NCBI GenBank assembly: GCA_937890045.1
Contig: CALBXV010000646.1
Coordinates: forward strand, 1-5,494
Source of the DNA: an uncultured archaeon
GTDB lineage: Archaea > Thermoproteota > Nitrososphaeria > Nitrososphaerales > CALBXV01
DNA length: 5,494 nucleotides
Reading direction: 5' to 3'
Notes under the pieces: generated by a model
The model's database searches: none
Told to the model about the DNA's origin: nothing
The model's input: only the letters and a program-made list of their open reading frames with translations
Shown here: positions 1 to 5,428 of the stretch, in pieces
How positions within the stretch are numbered: the stretch's first letter is position 1
Layout of the letters: each line of letters opens with the position of its first letter
Made by a program: the position numbers and the translations under genes

Positions 1-334
1 CGTGTGCTTCTTTAAGACTTGATTCATAGTATTTTGCTATTATTTCCAATAACCATTTTGGATGTTTCATATTCTTCTTTCCTTTAACATATTTTAACCA
101 TTCTTTCTTCTTTGGAAGAATATCAATGTATAACTTATATAAATCTTTTGGTTTAAGATTGTATCTCTGAATTTCATTTACTACATCAACATATTCCATC
201 TTCATAGATAGAAATCTATGTATCATATAGTTAGACCACTGCTTCTTCTCTGTTTCGTTTAGAGAATCCCAATAACCTTTGGTCTGTTTTTGTGTAATGT
301 GTGTAATGTGGTCGAATAGACCTTTGTTTTTCAT
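1..334 (-). CDS. 62: T4 gp62-like clamp-loader small subunit, N-terminal 111 residues (partial)
   Basis: This open frame starts at ATG 334-332 and runs off the left edge without a stop, so the C-terminus is missing. I translated it by hand; it begins MKNKGLFDHITHITQ. Visible landmarks are an LFD start, then WSNYMIHRFLSMKMEYVDVVNEIQ at about residues 33-56 (compare the family's 'Y(M/I)INR.LSM..EY...NEIQ' region), ILPKKKEWLKYVKGKK at about 72-87, and LLEIIAKYYESSLKEA near the end. This order matches, from memory, the phage clamp-loader A subunit (gp62) of T4-like marine phages. That protein works with gp44 ATPase to load the gp45 sliding clamp onto DNA for the phage polymerase. It lies 19 bases downstream of the 296-residue gene. 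A weak AAAGG sits only two bases before the ATG, so initiation may depend on upstream translation. T4 gp62 is about 187 residues; most marine forms are somewhat shorter. The identity is fairly secure but comes from motif recall, not an alignment. Confidence 0.75.
   Translation of the reverse strand, partial: MKNKGLFDHITHITQKQTKGYWDSLNETEKKQWSNYMIHRFLSMKMEYVDVVNEIQRYNLKPKDLYKLYIDILPKKKEWLKYVKGKKNMKHPKWLLEIIAKYYESSLKEAH
291..308. repeat. Two tandem copies of a 9-base unit inside the gp62-like gene
   Basis: TGTGTAATG occurs twice in a row on the plus strand and continues for two more bases. On the coding strand it encodes His-Ile-Thr twice (residues about 9-14 of the gp62-like protein). It keeps the reading frame, so it is probably a local duplication near the N-terminus with little effect on function. 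Confidence 0.7.
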
Positions 335-353
335 AACCTTTATAGTATATTAA

Positions 354-1244
354 TTAATAACGAGTGCCAAAAGAAGTATTTCGTCCACTTTTCCAATCTG
401 CATTTCCTCTTCTCGCTGATCCACGTTCCCTTATTTTATCAGTTTCACCACCACTCATATTATCTGGTCCAACACGCATCCCTTGAAGTTCCATAAACGT
501 ATTAACAATTCTATCATCCATCTCATTTTGGTCCATACGGTCATCATGATCGTGTAAGCCACAAAAAGAATCTCTAATATTACTAACACCTCTTTTTAAC
601 TTTCCTCCAATTCCACCTTCCCAATCTCTAATTACATTTGCCGTTTCATGATCGAATTCATACATTAAAACCATATCAATTTTTCCATATCCATCTGCAG
701 CAGGTCTAAATCCCAAATTACAAAATCTTTTACCCTCAATCTCTAATCCAAATAAACCCGTACGCCTTGGTTCTGGTACCCGTCCTTCAAGAGCTCTTAT
801 TACCGCGTCTTTCAGAATTTCAAAAATTGCCATTCTGGCATTTTGATCACCAGAAATGCCTGGATAAAAGAAAATAAAGTGACTCACCCTTGGAGTTGCA
901 ACCCAATATAACATATCTGCATCATATTGACTCATAGTTTTGTCGTATATTCTGGTCATTGTTAATTTTCCACTCAACCTTCCATCATCAATATAGCCCC
1001 TCAAATCTACATATTCTTCTCTATTCCAATCTCTTGAACCTCTATTTGATGCACTTTCCATTATTCCAAAACAACTTTCCGTTACCAATTCACCACACCA
1101 AAATGCAATCACTGTACGATCAGTAAAAAATCTCATAAGAAGAGGTGTACCCCCATCTTGAGTAACAACATCATCATATGACCATATAGCGGTAAATGTA
1201 TCGGGATCTACCGCACCTAAATTAAGATATCTAACATCTGGCAT
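354..1244 (-). CDS. Unrecognised 296-residue protein (hypothetical)
   Basis: I do not recognise this protein. It begins at ATG 1244-1242, preceded by a textbook AAGGAGAT six bases upstream, and ends at TAA 356-354. Residues 1-215 look like a folded alpha/beta domain: alternating hydrophobic strands (MLYWVATPRV, SHFIFFYPGI), a helix at 136-153 (ARMAIFEILKDAVIRALE), then GLEIEGKRFCNLGFRPA at 166-182. That last stretch loosely resembles the C-terminal part of a GNAT acetyltransferase ('lGF.p'), but no CoA-binding R/Q-x-x-G-x-G/A loop is visible, so I do not call it one. Residues 230-245 are rich in His, Asp and Arg (HDHDDRMDQNEMDDR), and 255-296 are rich in Gly, Arg, Ser and Asn, so probably disordered. 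There is no signal peptide or membrane segment. Its GC content is clearly higher than that of the radical SAM genes (about 42% in two sampled lines), and its strong ribosome binding site suggests abundant synthesis. A structural, internal-head or replication-associated phage protein is possible; none can be shown. Confidence 0.85.
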   Translation of the reverse strand: MPDVRYLNLGAVDPDTFTAIWSYDDVVTQDGGTPLLMRFFTDRTVIAFWCGELVTESCFGIMESASNRGSRDWNREEYVDLRGYIDDGRLSGKLTMTRIYDKTMSQYDADMLYWVATPRVSHFIFFYPGISGDQNARMAIFEILKDAVIRALEGRVPEPRRTGLFGLEIEGKRFCNLGFRPAADGYGKIDMVLMYEFDHETANVIRDWEGGIGGKLKRGVSNIRDSFCGLHDHDDRMDQNEMDDRIVNTFMELQGMRVGPDNMSGGETDKIRERGSARRGNADWKSGRNTSFGTRY

Positions 1245-1288
1245 AAAATAATCTCCTTAATATTATATGTATACAATAATAAATATCT
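1245..1288. other. 44-base AT-rich intergenic gap, the longest in the window
   Basis: Apart from the Shine-Dalgarno site this gap holds only A/T-rich sequence. It contains a TATAAT on the minus strand (1262-1267) but no convincing -35 element and no exact T4 late box (TATAAATA) on that strand. There is no stem-loop followed by a T run. It marks the boundary between the AT-rich metabolic cassette and the higher-GC gene downstream. Confidence 0.6.
1251..1258 (-). promoter_or_regulatory. Strong Shine-Dalgarno for the 296-residue gene
   Basis: The minus strand reads AAGGAGAT, then six bases, then ATG at 1244. This fixes the start codon. It is one of only two full-length Shine-Dalgarno sites in the window; the same eight bases precede the B12-type radical SAM gene. 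Confidence 0.85.
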
Positions 1289-2452
1289 TCATAATGAATT
1301 AAACATTCTATTATTATCCGCCTTCAATACCATATTATATTTTTGAGAGATAAAATTATATCTATATTCATTTTCATATACATTAAACTTTTCAAAATCA
1401 TATTGTTTTAACTTATTTTCTATTACCTTATATGCTTTAAAACATGATGCATCATCTAACTTTAATTCATCACCTCTATATACTCCATTATCAATAAACT
1501 CTTTTAATATAATACAATCTACACCTAACTCAATAGAAAAATCTATCATTTTACCAACCTCATAAATATTTCTATTAGTCAATACAAATTTAGCAACTAT
1601 TTCTGGAAATTCTGAATTATATTCTTTTTTCTTTTCAATAGTATATTTTAAATTATTTAATAATTTATTCCATTCCGTTTCTTTTACATTTCTTGTATCC
1701 ATATATGTTTCTTTTGTTCCAGCCGATATATTAATTATAAGTTCATTCACTTTAAATTTAACTAATTTATCTATATTATCAAAATCTACAGCACAATAAT
1801 GAGTAAAAATCATACATTTAAAATTATTTTTTTTAATATATTCTACCATATCCATAAATCGTGGATGTAAGGCTGGTTCTCCTCTACCACAAAGAATAAT
1901 TTCTTCACACCCACCAAGTTCTATCATATCATCTACTCCGCTTTTAAATACCTCATATGACATTTTTAATGATGGTCTTTTAGATTTCCAAACACCTAAC
2001 TTCTTATCATTTTCTACACTTAAATGGGACCAATCAGAACAAAAAACACATCCATGATTACATGGGTCTACAATATTAAATTGAAGTTGTAAAGGACCTA
2101 ATACATTAGAATTTGATCGAATGTAATCAAAATTTTGTTCATACTCCTTTAAAGTAGGAACTTTATTATTATTTTCAATAACTTCATATAACAAATCATT
2201 CACATTTCCATGAGGACATTTTTCACATGCCCCATTCCAAATATCATTATATGATTCTAACTTTGTTCTTAATTCATAAAGTAATGTTTTATATTTATCC
2301 GACTTCCACAACGATGAAAAATTTCCATCATTTTCAAATGATCCAACATACGGAACATCACCACAACAAATATAATAAGTTCCATCAGTTTCTATACGAG
2401 TATAAACATATCCAAGATAACATGCTTTTGGTAATGTAGCTAACGTGCCCAC
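1289..2452 (-). CDS. Radical SAM enzyme with N-terminal SPASM/twitch-like cysteine segment
   Basis: Radical SAM proteins cleave S-adenosylmethionine at a [4Fe-4S] cluster to start radical chemistry. The core motif CNHGCVFC gives Cys131, Cys135 and Cys138 in CxxxCxxC spacing, followed by a GGEP-like GRGEP at 189-193. Ahead of the core, residues 11-82 read like a SPASM or twitch region that can hold an auxiliary Fe-S cluster: Cys11, DGTYYICC (Cys29/Cys30), a Gly then SLWKSDKYKTLLYELR, and CEKC (Cys76, Cys79). The order auxiliary segment then core is that of 'twitch domain' radical SAM proteins rather than the usual C-terminal SPASM. Substrate is unknown; the family includes peptide, protein and small-molecule modifiers. 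The start is GTG 2452-2450, inside the end of the upstream radical SAM gene (13-base overlap). An in-frame TAA lies 27 bases upstream of the GTG, no ATG occurs before Cys11, and no Shine-Dalgarno is visible, so translation is probably coupled. It is very AT-rich (one sampled line has 15% GC). Confidence 0.88.
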   Translation of the reverse strand: MGTLATLPKACYLGYVYTRIETDGTYYICCGDVPYVGSFENDGNFSSLWKSDKYKTLLYELRTKLESYNDIWNGACEKCPHGNVNDLLYEVIENNNKVPTLKEYEQNFDYIRSNSNVLGPLQLQFNIVDPCNHGCVFCSDWSHLSVENDKKLGVWKSKRPSLKMSYEVFKSGVDDMIELGGCEEIILCGRGEPALHPRFMDMVEYIKKNNFKCMIFTHYCAVDFDNIDKLVKFKVNELIINISAGTKETYMDTRNVKETEWNKLLNNLKYTIEKKKEYNSEFPEIVAKFVLTNRNIYEVGKMIDFSIELGVDCIILKEFIDNGVYRGDELKLDDASCFKAYKVIENKLKQYDFEKFNVYENEYRYNFISQKYNMVLKADNNRMFNSL

Positions 2453-3903
2453 GGATATCTTGTATCTGTACCAATATTAAATTCTCCATAAGCATATGTT
2501 CTTACAATTTTTCCATCTTTATCTACTGGTGTTATTGGTCTTTTATTATATGCCCATACAAAATCACAATAAAAATTCCATGCCTTTTCTAATTCTTCTT
2601 TAGGAAAATCTGGTGTCTGTATTACAGTCCAAGGTGCATGGTCACTATATTCAATACCAAGTTTTTTAGCATCCCTACATAATGGAGTATTTGGTAAAAC
2701 TGACAAGATACTGGTTACAATTCTATCAGAATGTAAATCAACACAAAAATTTAATCCATCAATATAAGTATCATAAGTTTCTTTAGGGAGTCCCAATATA
2801 AGATTGGTTACTATGTTTAAACCATTTGATTTCCAAAATCGACAATTTTTCATAAAGTTCTCCAACTTTTGAGGTCTATCAATTGCTTTTAAAGTAAGCG
2901 GGTTAACAGATTGTACTCCTACTTCAATACTTTTCCATCCTGCCTCAATCATCAACATCATAAATTCTTCATCAAACAAATCACATCTTGTTTCTGCATC
3001 TGGTATAAGTTCATTTGATGACCTATGTTTAATTATAAGTCGAACAACATCCTTTGATCTTTTTTTAGGAAGATTAAAAGTAGCATCCATTAAAAATAGT
3101 CTCTCAACATTATTAGAAAGTATATATTTCAAATCCTCCTCAACCCTTTTCATAGAAAACGGATGAATTATATGACCATAATCTTTTGGATATTCACAAA
3201 AAGAACACTTAAAAGGACATCCTCTATATGTTTCCAAAGGTATATAACGATGTTTCTCTTCTTCAAGATTTATTAATCCAGTCAAATAAGGTGATGGAAT
3301 TGGATCTAAATCTTCTAAAACAGGCCTCGGAAAAGTTCTCAAAATTTTACCATCTCTTAAAAATGCAAGACCCTGTACTTTATCCATATTGTCTTTATTC
3401 AATAAATAAAGTAAAAATTCTTGAAAGGTTTGTTCTCCCTCACCATGACAAATATAATCAATTTCAGAATTTTCTTTAAGATATTGTTCATCATTAGTAT
3501 ATCCAAATTCAGGACCGCCCAATATTATTGTAATATTTGGATTAGCCTTTTTTATTTTTTTACACAAACGTAAAACAAAATGAATATTCCACACAAAACA
3601 ACTAAATCCTAAAACATCTGGATCCGTATCAAGTATTAAATCAGCTATCAACTGAAACCTTTTATTATTTCCCCAACTCATACCTGATTTATCTGAAAAT
3701 TCTGCTGTCATAAAGACATCTTCTTCATCATCACTATTAAGTAATCCAGTACTATAGTCTCTATATTGATTACTATTTAAATCCATAATTGTAATATCAC
3801 ATTTAGACTTAATAGTATTATTAGTTTCAGCAAATCCCTTTAAATAATACGGTGATAAGCACAAATATTCAGAAAATGTATATGCTACTATAGTTACTTT
3901 CAA
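2440..3903 (-). CDS. B12-binding-type radical SAM enzyme (487 residues)
   Basis: The N-terminal half resembles the Rossmann-like B12-binding domain of class B radical SAM enzymes: an MKVTIVAYTF strand, DPDVLGFSCFVWNI at 94-107, ITIILGGPEFGY at 124-135, and IDYICHGEGEQTF at 148-160. The radical SAM core follows with YRGCPFKCSFC, giving Cys229, Cys233 and Cys236. EVGVQS at 327-332 and LILGLPKETYD at 368-378 are typical later core motifs. The canonical DxHxxG cobalamin-ligand motif is absent, as in several family members, so B12 binding itself is inferred. Such enzymes include methyltransferases and ring- or bond-forming enzymes; the substrate here is unknown. The C-terminal tail from about 440 is family-like but unassigned. 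The start is TTG at 3903-3901, chosen because AAGGAGAT lies eight bases upstream and an in-frame TAG (the stop of the SpeD-like gene) excludes a longer protein. It sits six bases after the SpeD-like gene and overlaps the next radical SAM gene. Confidence 0.9.
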   Translation of the reverse strand: MKVTIVAYTFSEYLCLSPYYLKGFAETNNTIKSKCDITIMDLNSNQYRDYSTGLLNSDDEEDVFMTAEFSDKSGMSWGNNKRFQLIADLILDTDPDVLGFSCFVWNIHFVLRLCKKIKKANPNITIILGGPEFGYTNDEQYLKENSEIDYICHGEGEQTFQEFLLYLLNKDNMDKVQGLAFLRDGKILRTFPRPVLEDLDPIPSPYLTGLINLEEEKHRYIPLETYRGCPFKCSFCEYPKDYGHIIHPFSMKRVEEDLKYILSNNVERLFLMDATFNLPKKRSKDVVRLIIKHRSSNELIPDAETRCDLFDEEFMMLMIEAGWKSIEVGVQSVNPLTLKAIDRPQKLENFMKNCRFWKSNGLNIVTNLILGLPKETYDTYIDGLNFCVDLHSDRIVTSILSVLPNTPLCRDAKKLGIEYSDHAPWTVIQTPDFPKEELEKAWNFYCDFVWAYNKRPITPVDKDGKIVRTYAYGEFNIGTDTRYPWAR

Positions 3904-3909
3904 TCTAAT

Positions 3910-4263
3910 CTATCTCCTTATTAAAATACTTTCATTATATTTTTCGGGTTCAAAATATTCTAATAATATATTCAGAACCAACTCTTCATCAAAATCTTTG
4001 CAACTAAATAAATCTATATAAACTGTTTTATCTTTATCCGTAATATGAAAAACAAGAGAACTGGTTTTAATAAATTGACAAATTGACCAACCTTTTAATT
4101 TTTCATCTTTTCCCGTATATTCCTGAAAATGAGTTTCTCCCATTTTTTCGATATCTATCTCCTTACATAAATAGTTTATCAATTCAGTTAATTTATTTTT
4201 ATCAGTTAATCTTGAAATATCATTACAATTATATAAATCAACTAATAATTCTTTTCCCCACAT
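3910..4263 (-). CDS. speD: SpeD-like pyruvoyl-dependent (S-adenosylmethionine) decarboxylase
   Basis: This 117-residue protein matches the small bacterial/phage S-adenosylmethionine decarboxylase proenzyme, which cleaves itself to make a pyruvoyl cofactor and produces decarboxylated AdoMet, the aminopropyl donor for spermidine. The N-terminus GKELLVDLYNC (3-13) matches the family's 'G.hLlvdlygC'. The cleavage and catalytic region is IKTSSLVFH: Ser68 aligns with the serine that becomes pyruvoyl, His73 with the processing histidine (Ser+5), and Cys88 in DLFSCKDFD with the catalytic cysteine (His+15). These spacings equal those of the Thermotoga enzyme (Ser63, His68, Cys83). The residue before the serine is Thr instead of the usual Glu. 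speD genes are known cargo in cyanophages. Some SpeD homologues act instead as ornithine or arginine decarboxylases, so the substrate is not certain. No spermidine synthase is visible here. ATG 4263 follows the upstream TAA by one base with no clear ribosome binding site, so translation is probably coupled. Confidence 0.87.
   Translation of the reverse strand: MWGKELLVDLYNCNDISRLTDKNKLTELINYLCKEIDIEKMGETHFQEYTGKDEKLKGWSICQFIKTSSLVFHITDKDKTVYIDLFSCKDFDEELVLNILLEYFEPEKYNESILIRR
3912..3919 (-). promoter_or_regulatory. Shine-Dalgarno that selects the TTG start of the B12-type radical SAM gene
   Basis: AAGGAGAT on the minus strand is followed by eight bases and then TTG at 3903. The site overlaps the last codons and first stop base of the SpeD-like gene. 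No ATG is available before the conserved N-terminal strand, so this site is the main support for TTG initiation. Confidence 0.8.
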
Positions 4264-4264
4264 A

Positions 4265-5428
4265 TTAATTAATTGGTCTACTTTCTATTATTCTTTCTTC
4301 ACATATTTTACATCTTCCACAAGGTTCGCCCTCTTCGGTTGGCCACCAACAAGTCCAAGTATAATACAACAACTCATCAAACCCCCCCTTTTCTGCTATC
4401 TCCAACATATCTTCTCGTGTCAAGTGTCTTGATGGATAAGAAAATCCCTCAAACACTTTTAAATCTTTATATTTTTCTGGTAACCTTTCAGAATAAAATT
4501 TACCATCTTCTATTGCACAATCTATGATTTCATACCAATCATCTTCTATATATTCTATCGGATATTCTATTTCCATCCCAAAATCTCTCTGAAACCTTAA
4601 TACTATATCTGCCTGTGCCTCTAACCAAGATTCCTCACCACTCCTACTTTTATATACCGTCTCTGGAATCCATTCATTATATTTTTCAACAGTTTTACTT
4701 ATTTCTGGATATTCATTTATAGGTTTATCAATAAACATCATCTCCAAAAAATTTTCTTCAGAATTTGGAATAGTTTTATAAATTTTCTTTCGTAACCAAT
4801 CCATTCTTTCTTGTTCTATATCAAATGAATTTCTCGGATATCTATCAGGTTCTCCTCTTTGAACTATAAGTGGATTGGAATGATAACCACCGTGATCTAC
4901 CCTATCATCAATATAAATTGGCTGAACTAATTCTCTCTCTGTCAAGAGTTTACATACATAAAAAGTTGAATCATAACCACCTGTCCAAAATGTATAATGT
5001 ATTTTAGGACTCCACCCAAGTTCTTGGCCAATTTTCTGAATAGATTTATTCCAATCATCTACTTTCATCCAAACTCTTTGAATATTTTGTTTCTTACACT
5101 CATTCAATCTCACATATACTAATTCTTTACCATATCCTTGATTTCTTACTTCCTTACAAACGTACAAATTACAAAATTGTTTATTGGGTGTATCAAACCA
5201 AGCCCAACCAATATATTTATCATCTTTTTCTATAACATAAAACCACCAGCCTTCTTTCAGTCGTTTTTGTGCATCTTCAATAGACCACATTTCAGTCCAA
5301 TCTAATTCACTCTGAAATATATCTATACTATCTTGAAGTTTTTGTCTATTAATTTTAATAAGTCGTTTTATTTTGGAAGAAACTTTAACTAATTTATAAT
5401 TTGATAAATTATAAGTAAACTTAATCAT
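4265..5428 (-). CDS. GNAT acetyltransferase domain fused to a QueC-like PP-loop ATPase domain
   Basis: Two domains are visible. Residues 1-143 form a GNAT N-acyltransferase: YIGWAWFDT strand (72-80), a CoA-binding loop RNQGYGKEL (95-103), and NKSIQKIGQELGW (127-139), the usual 'N..a...y.klGf' ending. Residues 145-387 form a PP-loop ATP pyrophosphatase: YTFWTGGYDSTFYVCKLL contains the ATP-binding TGGYDST (149-155), a variant of SGGxDS. RNSFDIEQERMDWLRKKI (199-216) and GEESWLEAQADIVLRF (264-279) follow. The C-terminus TWTCWWPTEEGEPCGRCKIC supplies Cys360, Cys370, Cys373 and Cys376, the four-cysteine zinc site of QueC. QueC adenylates a carboxylate and converts it to an amide and then a nitrile (preQ0). 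This protein belongs to a divergent 'FWTGG.DST' group whose substrate is, to my knowledge, unassigned, so queuosine synthesis is not claimed. ATG 5428 overlaps the upstream TGA as ATGA, with GAGAG nine bases before it. A run of seven G on the coding strand (4382-4388) lies just before the zinc motif and the frame is intact across it. Confidence 0.88.
   Translation of the reverse strand: MIKFTYNLSNYKLVKVSSKIKRLIKINRQKLQDSIDIFQSELDWTEMWSIEDAQKRLKEGWWFYVIEKDDKYIGWAWFDTPNKQFCNLYVCKEVRNQGYGKELVYVRLNECKKQNIQRVWMKVDDWNKSIQKIGQELGWSPKIHYTFWTGGYDSTFYVCKLLTERELVQPIYIDDRVDHGGYHSNPLIVQRGEPDRYPRNSFDIEQERMDWLRKKIYKTIPNSEENFLEMMFIDKPINEYPEISKTVEKYNEWIPETVYKSRSGEESWLEAQADIVLRFQRDFGMEIEYPIEYIEDDWYEIIDCAIEDGKFYSERLPEKYKDLKVFEGFSYPSRHLTREDMLEIAEKGGFDELLYYTWTCWWPTEEGEPCGRCKICEERIIESRPIN

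Noticed and set aside
166..182. Gly/Phe-rich stretch of the 296-residue protein (protein coordinates) as a GNAT domain.
   Set aside because: Only a weak 'LGF.P' resemblance is present and there is no CoA-binding loop, so the protein is left unassigned.
348..359. Perfect 12-base palindrome TATTAATTAATA between the 296-residue gene and gene 62.
   Set aside because: It is all A/T, has no loop or following T run, and overlaps a stop codon, so it supports neither a terminator nor a specific operator.
1262..1267. TATAAT on the minus strand as a promoter -10 for the 296-residue gene.
   Set aside because: No -35 element is recognisable at the right distance, and a transcript starting about seven bases downstream would begin inside the AAGGAGAT ribosome binding site. 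In sequence this AT-rich the match is easily chance.
3903..3912. Amber readthrough joining the SpeD-like protein to the B12-type radical SAM enzyme, which are in the same frame (TAG ATT AGA TTG).
   Set aside because: A good Shine-Dalgarno site before the TTG explains separate initiation, both proteins have complete family lengths, and other genes here end normally in TAA or TGA, so there is no sign of TAG recoding.
2227..4527. Open frames on the plus strand (2227-2439, 3228-3479, 4083-4268, 4273-4527).
   Set aside because: Each lies opposite a well-supported minus-strand gene, has low-complexity composition rich in His, Tyr, Leu and Phe, and shows no recognisable domain or ribosome binding site.
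4265..5428. Calling the fusion protein QueC (preQ0 synthase) and the cassette a 7-deazaguanine DNA modification system.
   Set aside because: The PP-loop reads TGGYDST, the protein belongs to a divergent group, and no QueD, QueE, FolE or DpdA homologue is present. Neither radical SAM protein looks like QueE.
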